From an uncultured Sediminibacterium sp. (GTDB lineage: Bacteria > Bacteroidota > Bacteroidia > Chitinophagales > Chitinophagaceae), in the NCBI RefSeq assembly GCF_946481145.1, contig NZ_CAMLMJ010000006.1, forward strand, positions 1 to 64,000: a stretch of DNA of 64,000 bases, read 5' to 3'. The notes under the pieces were generated by a model that searched no databases, was not told the DNA's origin, and saw only the letters and a list, made by a program, of their open reading frames with translations. The position numbers and the translations under genes are program-made. Shown here piece by piece: positions 26,425-34,426 of this stretch (within the stretch, counting starts at the first letter, position 1; each line of letters begins with the position of its first letter).

Positions 26425-26807
26425 TGTTCGTAGAGTTGATTCATACGTAAACGGATAACTTCAATACTCTGAACAACCTGTTTCTGTAATGCTTGTTGTT
26501 CATGAATCCAATTGCGGAATTCGGGAATGCGGTCAAGGGTGTGCAATTTGTGTACGGCTTGGTTAAAATTATTTCCCACTCCTTTCAATTGTTTCGTAAG
26601 TTCAAGCATATCCTTTAAAAAGTCATCTGCCGATTGGTTACGGTAGTTAATAATCACGGGCTTTTGGAGTGCTACTTTGCGCACATAATTACTGATTGTT
26701 TTTTCGGTGCTGGATTGCTGTAATTGTTTGAGTTGTTTTTTTTCGGCGGCATTCATCCTGACTTTCAGGATGAGATGGCGCACCTCTTTTTCCTTGTCTT
26801 TCATCAC
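26409..26807 (-). CDS. mobA: MobA-type relaxosome accessory protein
   Basis: 132 aa, basic and helical. It has a ribbon-helix-helix-like N-terminus (VRHLILKVRMNAAEKKQL) and the region KGVGNNFNQAVHKLH that is characteristic of the bacterial mobilisation protein (MobC, PF05713-type) family. It would bind near oriT and recruit the relaxase. It is the first gene of mobA-mobB-mobC, and the oriT candidate lies directly upstream. Confidence 0.85.
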   Translation of the reverse strand: MMKDKEKEVRHLILKVRMNAAEKKQLKQLQQSSTEKTISNYVRKVALQKPVIINYRNQSADDFLKDMLELTKQLKGVGNNFNQAVHKLHTLDRIPEFRNWIHEQQALQKQVVQSIEVIRLRMNQLYEQWLQK

Positions 26808-26840
26808 GATTCATTTTCACTTTTCTGGTTTGCCTTACTC

Positions 26841-26912
26841 CCCGCACGACTCCGGAGTGAAGGGGCAAGATGCCCAAACGTGGCCACGTTTGAACATCTT
26901 GCCGTGTGCGGG
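26841..26912. other. Candidate origin of transfer (oriT): nested palindromes
   Basis: The centre is an 18-base perfect palindrome CAAACGTGGCCACGTTTG (26875-26892). It is flanked symmetrically by GGCAAGATG (26864-26872) and CATCTTGCC (26895-26903), and then by CCCGCAC (26841-26847) and GTGCGGG (26906-26912). A separate 10-base palindrome ACTCCGGAGT lies on the left side. The position just upstream of mobA is where Bacteroidota mobilizable elements carry oriT. The nick site cannot be placed. Confidence 0.65.
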
Positions 26913-27021
26913 AACAGGCACACATCGCATTTATTTTATAAAGTTAGACAGAGTGGGGGTAGTAAAAAAGACCCGGGCATAATATGCCCAGGTAAAGAAG
27001 GAAGTGTGAATAAAAAAGAGC

Positions 27022-27492
27022 CTATAAAAGCCCTTCATTTGCAAAGGAAAAATATCCTTCGTTAGTTAGGATAATGTGATCCAATAAATGCATATCCAGT
27101 AGTATGGCAGCTTCTTTTATTCTCTGTGTTAGTTTTTTATCTGTTTCACTTGGAATTAGGTTTCCGGATGGATGATTGTGGGAAATAATGAGGGTGCAAG
27201 CGTTCAATTTTAGAGCTGCCATAAATATCAATTTTGGATCTGCGACAGTTCCGCTAACGCCTCCTGACGAAAGCTCAAAAATGCCCAATACACGATGATT
27301 TCTATTGAGAAAAACTACTTTGAATTGTTCCAATAGTTCAATTTTGTTTTCATCCCAGTTTTGTTTTAAAAAATCGGCTACATCAGACACGCTTTTTAGA
27401 TTCGGTCTTTGTGATGATTTTACTTTGGATTTGTAGACCAATTCAACTTCGCTGACCATGTTCCAATTTTGTCTTGTTAAGTCCTTTTCCAT
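27022..27492 (-). CDS. RadC-like JAB domain protein
   Basis: 156 aa. It has the JAB/MPN metalloprotease-type motif, with the conserved SHNHPSGN (about residue 115), an upstream Glu and a downstream Asp (SETD). It lacks the helix-hairpin-helix region of full-length RadC, which is the usual form on mobile elements. The biochemical role of these proteins is not settled. It belongs to the minus-strand accessory block 27.0-31.6 kb. Confidence 0.85.
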   Translation of the reverse strand: MEKDLTRQNWNMVSEVELVYKSKVKSSQRPNLKSVSDVADFLKQNWDENKIELLEQFKVVFLNRNHRVLGIFELSSGGVSGTVADPKLIFMAALKLNACTLIISHNHPSGNLIPSETDKKLTQRIKEAAILLDMHLLDHIILTNEGYFSFANEGLL

Positions 27493-27799
27493 AAGTTCAT
27501 TTTTTGTTTAAAAATTTATTATGGAACCCGTCCCGGTTTTTGGCAATCAAGGCCTGAAAGCAACGGAATAAATTCAGTGTAAGAGTGCTTTGGCCTGGGC
27601 ATTTTTATGCCGGAATTTTCTGGCCGCTACAGCCGCTAAAAACCGAAATTTGTACAGGAATAAATGAAGAACTACTTTAAGTGTATCATGTATGTTGTAT
27701 GACATCTCCTTCTATTCTGAAACATTTAAACTGATAATATTACAAGCTGTCGCCCCCTTTTGTATTTTCTATAGGGTAAAGGGCGGCAGCTTTTTTGCT
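27493..27799. other. Gene-free stretch with terminator
   Basis: 307 bp, no supportable gene. The right part carries a hairpin, with AAGCTGTCGCCC near 27744 pairing with GGGCGGCAGCTT ending at 27792, followed by T-runs. It is a likely terminator for either direction. Confidence 0.55.
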
Positions 27800-27994
27800 T
27801 TAAAAAATTAGGACGTATCCCTGCTGGCAATTGTCTGCTTCTTTCTTCGCTTCTGTGTAGGTGGAAAATGTTTTGATTTCCCCGTTTTCGTTGCTTACAA
27901 AGCAGGGTTCAGGGAACTTTTCTATTACAAAAAAATCAGCTTTGATATCCTCTATCATATCAGCAGGTTGAAGTAAAAATATCTTATTGCCCAT
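27800..27994 (-). CDS. Small uncharacterised accessory protein, 64 aa
   Basis: The frame is open from 28141, but the part before Met at 27994 (MGNKIFLLQPADMIEDI) overlaps the neighbouring DUF932 gene and has low-complexity character, so I start here. It is acidic and soluble. The ending YVLIF and size fit the small proteins often found beside DUF932 genes on Bacteroidota elements. Function unknown. Confidence 0.5.
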   Translation of the reverse strand: MGNKIFLLQPADMIEDIKADFFVIEKFPEPCFVSNENGEIKTFSTYTEAKKEADNCQQGYVLIF

Positions 27995-28052
27995 TGTTAA
28001 AAAATTGAAATGGTTGTAAAATCCGGCAGCCCGAAAGCTGCCGGAATAAAAA

Positions 28053-29102
28053 CTAATTATATGTACCAATGAACTGTTCTTTTTCGAAGCCCATACAAAG
28101 GTCGAAAGCCTTTTGGTTTCGCTGCTGTGCAATGCCCCCATATAAAAGGGATTTTAATTTGGCTTCGTCATTTTTATAATTCCGTACATTCTGAAAATAG
28201 CCTGTTACCGCATTGTATGCCCCAAACAGTGTTCCACGGGTAGTGTCCATGGTTTGGGTCTCATTGCTCATGGCATAGGTAAATGCGTTATCACAGATGT
28301 TCTTAAAAGCGGTACTTAAAGCGTCGTCTTTTCCCGCCTGCAGGTTGCTATACACTTCTTTATTCGGACACATAGCCTGCTGAATCAGTTTTTTTACTTC
28401 CGGATCGCTGATTTGTACTTTTGACCAACGGTTAAAAATGTTTTCCAGTTGTGCACTTAAGGTATTAGTAATACCCATTAGTTTGTGCGCCTGTTCTAAT
28501 CTTTCCTTAGCGTTGGCAGTGTGTCGGATTTTAATACAGTTATTATGTTTTTTTAAGGCTGCATTTAAGGTATTCTGACAAACAACCCGAATAGGGGTGA
28601 AAGCGGCTGTAATGCTTCCGTATCCATCGTGGGAAGTAGTCAAAAATAAATACTGCTCGATTAAATCCTCTTTGCCTACCCTGATATAGTCCGGCAGTTT
28701 GGCAGTAATAAAAATCCGCTCACCATTTCCCAAAGCCCCGGCAGTTTCATAGTGGATACCATCACCACCCACAATGGTATCAAAAAAGCTGAATGCCTCC
28801 AAATTCTGTACAATCTGGTAATCTTTACCCACAACCCCTAAAATATCGCCCGTGTCTTTTCGAATGGTGGCGTAGTGTGTTTTTACTCTTTTGGTAAAGT
28901 CCATTGCCTGACCATCTGCATTAAAAGAAGTGGTGTACAAATCTTCCTTTATCACTTCATAATCCAAGTGGGCAAACTGGAGTGCTTCCCGACTGTTTGG
29001 GTAGTCTTCTACTACATTACCGAGATTCCACCAAGGTTTTTCTTTTACGGAGAAAAAGCTGTACCCTCCGCTGCGCTCATTAAAATTGATATTGTGTGCC
29101 AT
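28053..29102 (-). CDS. DUF932 (phage/plasmid-like TIGR03299) protein
   Basis: 349 aa. The start MAHNINFNERSGGYSFFSVKEKPWW and the segments GVVGKDYQIVQN, SHDGYGSITAAFTPIRVVCQNTL and GTLFGAYNAVTGYF are family hallmarks. DUF932 proteins are widespread on plasmids, phages and integrative elements, with no proven activity. I prefer ATG 29102 to the open frame from 29147, because this start is the conserved family N-terminus. Confidence 0.88.
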   Translation of the reverse strand: MAHNINFNERSGGYSFFSVKEKPWWNLGNVVEDYPNSREALQFAHLDYEVIKEDLYTTSFNADGQAMDFTKRVKTHYATIRKDTGDILGVVGKDYQIVQNLEAFSFFDTIVGGDGIHYETAGALGNGERIFITAKLPDYIRVGKEDLIEQYLFLTTSHDGYGSITAAFTPIRVVCQNTLNAALKKHNNCIKIRHTANAKERLEQAHKLMGITNTLSAQLENIFNRWSKVQISDPEVKKLIQQAMCPNKEVYSNLQAGKDDALSTAFKNICDNAFTYAMSNETQTMDTTRGTLFGAYNAVTGYFQNVRNYKNDEAKLKSLLYGGIAQQRNQKAFDLCMGFEKEQFIGTYN

Positions 29103-29162
29103 ACATGTTGATTTTTTAAAGTTTAAAATGCACCGAGTGGAAGCCACCCGGTGCGGATGGTT

Positions 29163-29444
29163 TTATTTTTCGGATAGGTATTTTGCCAGTCTGTCTTTCC
29201 CCCAGGCAATCACAAAATCATCCCAGCAAGCAGCGTGGTAGATATTCTCTGTGCCTTGCTCAAAGGTTTCCCAGTCTTTCAGCTTTTCATAATAGCTGTT
29301 ATAGAACTCGTGCGCCCATGCTGTGATTTCGTCCAATGCGGCTATATAGCCATTGTTTGATTTTTGATATACTTCATTTAGGTAATAATCTGCGAAACAG
29401 GCGGCATACATACCGATTTCCATACTGTCATTTGCTTGTTGCAT
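29163..29444 (-). CDS. Small conserved-looking accessory protein, 93 aa
   Basis: Acidic protein rich in aromatic residues (AACFADYYLNEVY, FYNSYYEKLKDWE), with no known domain. It lies 10 bp after ssb and 60 bp before DUF932 on the same strand, so it is probably co-transcribed with them. Confidence 0.6.
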   Translation of the reverse strand: MQQANDSMEIGMYAACFADYYLNEVYQKSNNGYIAALDEITAWAHEFYNSYYEKLKDWETFEQGTENIYHAACWDDFVIAWGKDRLAKYLSEK

Positions 29445-29454
29445 AGGCTGGGTT

Positions 29455-29856
29455 TTAGAATGGTAAATCGTCCAATGGTTCAGTGAGTTGTCCGGTTACT
29501 ACGGTCACCGTTTTCTGTTCCCTGTTGTTTCCATCAGGGTGGCTTTTACTACCTCCATGCAGTTTGATATTGGTTACATGAAAGCGCAAACTTCCTTTGG
29601 CTTCACCCTGCATATTTGTGTATGCGTTTACACTAATACGCCCATAGAGTTCTACCAAAGTGCCTTTGGTCAGAAATTTTACTATGCCGGGATTTGTCCA
29701 ATAGGCACAGTCTACATAAGTAGTTAATTTGGTTACATCACTCGATCCTTTGGGTTTGTAGCTGTCATTAATAGCTACTGAGAAATTCACTACCTGTCTT
29801 TCGTCTTTGAGTGTTTTTACTTCTGCGTCTTTTGTCAATCTTGCGATAATTTCCAT
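29455..29856 (-). CDS. ssb: Single-stranded DNA-binding protein
   Basis: 133 aa with an OB-fold: IIARLTKDAEVKTLKDERQVVNFSVAIN, then YVDCAYW and GTLVELYGRISVNAYTNMQGEA. The C-terminal tip LDDLPF matches the acidic, aromatic-ended tail by which SSB recruits partners. It probably protects the single strand after conjugative entry. A second ssb-like gene in this block is frameshifted (31285-31613). Confidence 0.92.
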   Translation of the reverse strand: MEIIARLTKDAEVKTLKDERQVVNFSVAINDSYKPKGSSDVTKLTTYVDCAYWTNPGIVKFLTKGTLVELYGRISVNAYTNMQGEAKGSLRFHVTNIKLHGGSKSHPDGNNREQKTVTVVTGQLTEPLDDLPF

Positions 29857-29895
29857 GATGGTTGTTTTTAAGTATGTATAAAAATTGGTTACTGA

Positions 29896-30108
29896 TTAGT
29901 GAGAAGCAAAAAGGGCTAATTCCCTCGCTTCAATTTTATTAGGTGTATTTCGGTTACTGTGCCTTTTAACGAGATAGTAAACAGTTATATCCTCGTTGTT
30001 CGTAATTGCCCACGCAGCTTGCAATGCTTTTGACCTTGTTATGCATTTTTTACGCTGCACTTCCCATGATAACTGCATGAGGTAAGAAAGCCGTTTGGTG
30101 TGTTTCAT
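29896..30108 (-). CDS. Small basic accessory protein, 70 aa
   Basis: Basic, helical, no recognised domain. The segment WEVQRKKCITRSKALQAAW with the downstream KRHSNRN suggests nucleic-acid contact, but this is only composition. It heads the ssb - 93 aa - DUF932 gene run. Confidence 0.55.
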   Translation of the reverse strand: MKHTKRLSYLMQLSWEVQRKKCITRSKALQAAWAITNNEDITVYYLVKRHSNRNTPNKIEARELALFASH

Positions 30109-30713
30109 AAAAGGATTGTTTATAGTTAAAAAATATCACTCGGCATTCGCCTCGTTCGTTCTTATCGTAGCAACTCTGTCTTGAAACAGGTTTTGGGAAA
30201 AGCAAGGTTTAGACAGAAAGAAATTTGCGAACGTGGAATAAAAAGTGAGTAGAAACGAGTGGTTTATGCCGCCGAAAGCGCAAAAGCAACGGGAGGTGCG
30301 ATTTGTTTCAGACTAACCGACAGCCAGCCGGAATAGTAATGCAGGTGCAGACCTTGCTTTTTACAAAGCCTGTCAAGAAATTCGCGAATGATTTATGACG
30401 AAGTATATCCGTTCTGTACCACAACGAAGGGGACGATGAACGTAGTGCGACGCAACCGCAGTTGCCCAATGTTCATAATCGCTTGTCACCTGGCTGTATA
30501 AAATGCTCCAACATTATGAACCTTACAATTTGATATAAAGAATGGCAACTACCTCACGGATATCCAGTTGTCTATGCATGCATAACCGATTTGCTAACAA
30601 TTGGTCTCTTGGCACAAATAATTTAGCGTAACTCCAGCAGGGAATCAAACCATTATCCATTATTGGCACAGGCTATTGACTGGTTGTTGTAAGTGCACAT
30701 TGACATGAAATAC
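30109..30713. other. 605 bp stretch without a called gene
   Basis: No normal gene fits. On the minus strand, 30392-30264 is an open frame of about 42 codons without ATG, ending LHLHYYSGWLSVSLKQIA...ALSAA. It has convincing protein-like composition and could be a tiny gene with a rare start or the end of a lost one. The remainder is moderately G+C-rich, with short inverted repeats. A regulatory or replication role is possible but not shown. Confidence 0.35.
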
Positions 30714-31268
30714 TTATTTTTCAGGTAACCAACCACGCATCAAAAATTCCATTTCTGCATTTGTTTTGTGTGCAGATATGAGCGGATTGCCGGTTATTCT
30801 TTTGTAGTATTCTACATACCATTTATACCTGTCTTTTGCTGCAAGGTGCAGACAGTCATGGTAATGGATGAGTTGTTCTGCTGATAAAATAATCTCATCA
30901 TCAAAAATCACCTTGTACTTCCAGTCAAGTTTTAAGGAGCGTATATAGTTGTTTGCCACAAGATGGTGCATTGCCAATGAAGCCTGCTGTTCAAATACAC
31001 GGGGTTTGATTTCCACGAGGGTAGCTTTTCTTGTTTCATAATTACGAATCAGAAAATCCGGCGTGTATCTCAAGTATGCTCCTTTTGGAAAATGAGCCAG
31101 TTGTCCGGTACCTGGATGGAAATATAGGGAAACCGGAGAGCGCATGATCGCATGATCCTCCATAACGGAAATGGCGAATCGTAGTTCAGTGAGCGAGTCA
31201 AACCGGCAACCCCAGCCGAATAGGGGCTGAGGTTTTCGGTAAGAGAATTTAATGGGTCTTGTTTTCAT
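30714..31268 (-). CDS. TnsA-like endonuclease-fold protein
   Basis: 184 aa. The pattern SLTELRFA (Glu), YTPDFLI (Asp), VEIKPR (ExK) over residues 25-105 is that of TnsA N-terminal-type PD-(D/E)XK nucleases. There are no TnsB/TnsC transposase partners here, and it sits among ssb-type genes of the mobile element. It probably acts on element or foreign DNA; the target is unknown. Confidence 0.75.
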   Translation of the reverse strand: MKTRPIKFSYRKPQPLFGWGCRFDSLTELRFAISVMEDHAIMRSPVSLYFHPGTGQLAHFPKGAYLRYTPDFLIRNYETRKATLVEIKPRVFEQQASLAMHHLVANNYIRSLKLDWKYKVIFDDEIILSAEQLIHYHDCLHLAAKDRYKWYVEYYKRITGNPLISAHKTNAEMEFLMRGWLPEK

Positions 31269-31284
31269 GGAAAGCGTTTTAGGA

Positions 31285-31613
31285 TTAACGGTCTAGGTTT
31301 AAAATGCTGTGGGCCCTGATTTCTGTGACAAAGCATTTATGGCCTATGGGATCCAGGAATGTCCTGTATTTAATAACACCTTCCACCATTACATGGCTGC
31401 CTTTCATGAATTGTCCGGTTAAGGCCTCAGCCAGTTTGTCCCATGCCTTTATATCATGCCAGGTTGTTTTTTTGAAAGTTGTGCATCTTCCTTTTTGCGG
31501 TAGAAATCAGTTGCTAATCGCAACCGTCCCAAGGTCTTGCCAGTACTGGTTTGGAGTATCTCAGGATCATTTCCTAGGTAGCCAACCAACTGAACGAAGT
31601 TTTTTGTTTTCAT
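31285..31613 (-). pseudogene. Second ssb-like gene, one-base frameshift
   Basis: From ATG 31613 the frame reads MKTKNFVQLVGYLGNDPEI, a typical OB-fold start, then stops early after EDAQLSKKQ. Inserting one base in the T7 run at 31467-31473 (plus strand) restores TTWHDIKAWDKLAEALTGQF, then MVEGVIKYRTF and a natural end at 31285, giving 109 residues. Like the ORF6N gene, the lesion is a single-base contraction of a homopolymer. Confidence 0.8.
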
Positions 31614-31734
31614 GCTTTACGATTTTGAAAGCAAAAGTTGGAAATAGGGATAATCTGAGCTGTTTTTATGCGTTTAAGTGACATGTATTATCCGTATCTG
31701 AAACAGATAAGGGTATATTTGTTATTTTTAATGT

Positions 31735-32133
31735 ATGGAAACAAAAGAGAGCATACCCCAAAGACATTGTCTGTTTTCAGAATGTGGTAAGCCGCTGGAT
31801 AAAAAAATGCGGAAGGATGCAAAGTTTTGTAACGAATACTGAAGAGCAGCCTATCATAATCCCAAAAGAGCAGAGCTGCATCCAGATGTCAAAAAGATTA
31901 ATAAAATACTGTTGAAGAATTTTAGCATATTAGGTAAAGCACTTGGTAAAAAAGAATATGTAAAAAAGAAAAGGGAGCATATTATTAAGCAGGGATTCAA
32001 CTTAGCGTATTATACCCATACACATAATGAGTTTATTTTCTGCTATCGATACGGTTACCATTTTAAAGATGAAGGTTATATTTCCATTTTTATGGGTTAT
32101 GATAGTGCAGTTTATAAGTCATTGGAAGATTAA
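31735..32133 (+). pseudogene. Zinc-ribbon protein with in-frame TGA
   Basis: From ATG 31735 the frame reads CLFSECGKPLDKK...FCNEY, then TGA (31840-31842), then RAAYHNPKRAELHPDVKKIN and about 85 more residues to a TAA at 32133. In this type of zinc ribbon (CxxxC...FCsxxCR) the fourth ligand is a Cys exactly where the TGA stands. One C/T-to-A change (TGC or TGT to TGA) explains it. The downstream part alone has a possible start at TTG 31912. Confidence 0.7.
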
Positions 32134-32378
32134 GCAAATAAATCATGCAGGGTTTCTGCGATAGCTTGTAATAAATGCTGGTCTACTTTCTCTGCTTTTT
32201 TTCTATCCTGTTCCGATACAATTGCCCGATATTTTTTTTCTTCATCTGGTTCAAAAGTAAAAGGGAAGTCCTCGATGTAGACTATAATACGATGGTTATA
32301 TCCGAAGGGCTGGAGTTCTGCCGGGAGCATGATTTCTTTCCCATTGTACCAAAGCGAAAGGTCAAAAGTTTCGTGCAT
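32130..32378 (-). CDS. Small uncharacterised protein, 82 aa
   Basis: Acidic soluble protein, starting MHETFDLSLWYNGKEIMLPAEL and ending in a helical segment. It overlaps the preceding plus-strand gene by 4 bp tail-to-tail. It is divergent from the 90 aa gene at 32456, with which it shares a 77 bp promoter region. Function unknown. Confidence 0.6.
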   Translation of the reverse strand: MHETFDLSLWYNGKEIMLPAELQPFGYNHRIIVYIEDFPFTFEPDEEKKYRAIVSEQDRKKAEKVDQHLLQAIAETLHDLFA

Positions 32379-32455
32379 ATTGTAAATGTAAGTGAATGTT
32401 TAAAAGATTTTAAAGGTGCTGAAAAAGATATAGCGCCTTCACTTATCTTCGGCAG

Positions 32456-32728
32456 ATGGAACACAGGAACCTGGTATTAAACACGCTTGCACAAATGGCT
32501 GCTGAATCTTCCCATCCCACTTTGTACCAGTTTATCCCGCGGGAATTGATTCTTCGTTTACCGATTGATTGGTCAGCAATATATTCTTCTCTGCGTGCAT
32601 TGGAAGAGGAAGGTGCTGTTCAGCTATTTCATTCGGATACTGTTAAGTTTTCCATTACTGAAAAAGGATTGGAACTAGCGAAAGTTTTAGACATCCAAAA
32701 AGCAAATGATTCGCACCAACTGAATTAA
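32456..32728 (+). CDS. Small winged-helix-like protein, 90 aa
   Basis: The sequence suggests a winged helix: helices over 1-50, a recognition-type segment WSAIYSSLRALEEEGAV and a wing FHSDTVKFSITEKGLELA. It may be a transcriptional regulator of its divergent neighbour or of the genes that follow. Family not identified. Confidence 0.6.
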   Translation: MEHRNLVLNTLAQMAAESSHPTLYQFIPRELILRLPIDWSAIYSSLRALEEEGAVQLFHSDTVKFSITEKGLELAKVLDIQKANDSHQLN

Positions 32729-32785
32729 GTTAATGGCGTATGATTATATGCCATTTCTGTTTTAGATGCTCTGTATTTTGGAGTC

Positions 32786-33010
32786 ATGAAAAAACCGATC
32801 AGTGATTATCATTTAAAAGTTGGACTAAGCATCAGGGAATATCGTCAGGAATATCAGTTGACTGTTTCTGAACTCGCTCAATCGTGTGGGATCAAAGTTG
32901 AGATCCTTGAGCGGATTGAAAGGGGGGAGGTAAATTTCAGGTTGACCACACTGCTAAAGTTTATACGAGTGATGGGTTCATTAGCTTTCCCGGCCAAAGA
33001 AAAAAGCTAA
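32786..33010 (+). CDS. XRE-family HTH regulator, 74 aa
   Basis: Single Cro/CI-type helix-turn-helix: IREYRQEYQLTVSELAQSCGI, then LERIERGEVNFRLTTLLKFIRVM. It is only the DNA-binding domain, without a sensor or protease part. It precedes the small-protein / SRAP gene run and could regulate it. Confidence 0.82.
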   Translation: MKKPISDYHLKVGLSIREYRQEYQLTVSELAQSCGIKVEILERIERGEVNFRLTTLLKFIRVMGSLAFPAKEKS

Positions 33011-33049
33011 ATATATTAGTATTTTTGATTTTTCTCTTTATATTAGTCT

Positions 33050-33346
33050 ATGCAAAAGGAAGGTGAGCGATTTACATTTTCCCATCAGGGTCAAACAGTC
33101 CAGGTTTATCAAAAAAAGGTGGGCAGGGATATCGTCTATGCCCTTTATTTCCAGGATGGCAGACAGCCTTTGGTATTGACACTCGCCAAAGCTAATGAGG
33201 GTGGCAAATTCTGGACATCGGTGCCTGAAGGAAGACAAGCTGAGGCCGAGGTTTTCGGGCCACTGTTGGCCTCTTACAGGCCCAAAGAGGAGAAGTTACT
33301 TAAGCCGGAAGAGGTGGTAACCAAACCACTACTTCTCTTCGAATAA
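33050..33346 (+). CDS. Small uncharacterised protein, 98 aa
   Basis: Predicted mostly beta (FTFSHQGQTVQVYQKKVG, DIVYALYFQDGRQPLVLTL), with a charged tail. No known domain. It lies in a tight same-strand run with the 72 aa protein and SRAP, implying one transcript. Confidence 0.6.
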   Translation: MQKEGERFTFSHQGQTVQVYQKKVGRDIVYALYFQDGRQPLVLTLAKANEGGKFWTSVPEGRQAEAEVFGPLLASYRPKEEKLLKPEEVVTKPLLLFE

Positions 33347-33367
33347 ATTTTTAAGTATCTTGTCGTA

Positions 33368-33586
33368 ATGGATACTCCCTTTTATATCGGTACGATTTGT
33401 ATAACCCCACATACTTCTGAAAGGGAGGTCCATTTTTCAGTTTCAGATCAGGATGGTTATCTGTTTCGACTCGTTCCTACACCAGACGGGTTTTCCGTTT
33501 CGCAGATGGATCGAGCGTTGGATCATCCGATTGATCAGTCCCTGGTCAAATTGATTGGTGATGCGATTGAAAGTCGTTTTAGTTAA
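33368..33586 (+). CDS. Small uncharacterised protein, 72 aa
   Basis: Beta-type small protein (YIGTICITPHTSEREVHFSVS, GYLFRLVPTPDGF) resembling its upstream neighbour in predicted fold. It ends 9 bp before the SRAP gene. Function unknown. Confidence 0.6.
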   Translation: MDTPFYIGTICITPHTSEREVHFSVSDQDGYLFRLVPTPDGFSVSQMDRALDHPIDQSLVKLIGDAIESRFS

Positions 33587-33595
33587 GTTTATCCT

Positions 33596-34426
33596 ATGTG
33601 CTATTATAACGGACAGAAGGTTACCCATGCGGAATTTATTCGATTAAAGTCGCTTGAGAAAGCAGTGAGTCAATATGATTTTCTGGATCGGGATCTGCAT
33701 GATGGGTTTGCTTACGGAAATATTGCGGTTTTGAAACCAACAGCTGCAAAAGATGATTTTGATATCGTGCAAATGGAATGGGGATTTGTTCCGGATAGCT
33801 GGTTTGGTAAACCGCTGGATAGCAGAGAAAAGGTAGACCAATGGCGAAGAGGCTACAAGGACGCGAAAGGCAAGTTTATCCCGGGCATTACTACCCTGAA
33901 TGCTATTTCTGAAGAGATGCTGCTGCCCAATAAGATTTATAGGGAATCGGCACTCAAAAGAAGATGTCTTGTTCTTTCGACCTGCTTTTATGAGTGGAGA
34001 CATTTTTATCCGCTTAATAAAAGGACTGGGGAGCCCGTAAAGACCGCACTTAAAATACCGCATCATATTCGTGTTAAGGATCAGCCTTATTTTTTTATGG
34101 CAGGTATTTATAAATCTTGGACAGATAAGACAACTGGTGAGACAGTGGATACAGTTTCGATTTGTACCACCGCAGCACCGGAAGGGCATATCATGGCAAA
34201 GATTCACAACAGTAAGATGCGGATGCCAACCATACTTAATGAGGGTTTGGCCTGGGAATGGTTGTTTGGTGATTTGAGTGAAGAGCGAATCACAGAAATC
34301 GGGATAACACAATTTCCATCTGAGCAAATGACAGCTTGTACTATATTGAAGAATTTTAAAGAAGAAGTTGAGCCGGCAAGGCCATTTGTGTATGAGGATT
34401 TGCCTATGATTGAAAGTGTTCTATGA
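33596..34426 (+). CDS. yedK: SOS response-associated peptidase (SRAP, YedK/HMCES family)
   Basis: 276 aa. Catalytic Cys2 directly after Met (MCYY), then STCFYEW (active-site Glu) and AKIHNSKMRMP (His and the RMP motif) are all present. SRAP proteins crosslink to abasic sites in single-stranded DNA through Cys2 and protect them. Placed on a mobile element with dinB and dnaE, it fits a lesion-tolerance set. Its stop overlaps the next gene by 4 bp (ATGA), so the two products are made together. Confidence 0.92.
   Translation: MCYYNGQKVTHAEFIRLKSLEKAVSQYDFLDRDLHDGFAYGNIAVLKPTAAKDDFDIVQMEWGFVPDSWFGKPLDSREKVDQWRRGYKDAKGKFIPGITTLNAISEEMLLPNKIYRESALKRRCLVLSTCFYEWRHFYPLNKRTGEPVKTALKIPHHIRVKDQPYFFMAGIYKSWTDKTTGETVDTVSICTTAAPEGHIMAKIHNSKMRMPTILNEGLAWEWLFGDLSEERITEIGITQFPSEQMTACTILKNFKEEVEPARPFVYEDLPMIESVL

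Noticed and set aside
30714..31268. Tn7-like transposon, from the TnsA-like gene
   Set aside because: No TnsB, TnsC or TniQ genes and no Tn7-type ends are nearby; solitary TnsA-like proteins are usual accessory genes on Bacteroidota elements.
31304..31681. Plus-strand 125-codon frame
   Set aside because: It is antisense to the frameshifted second ssb gene, which explains the region.
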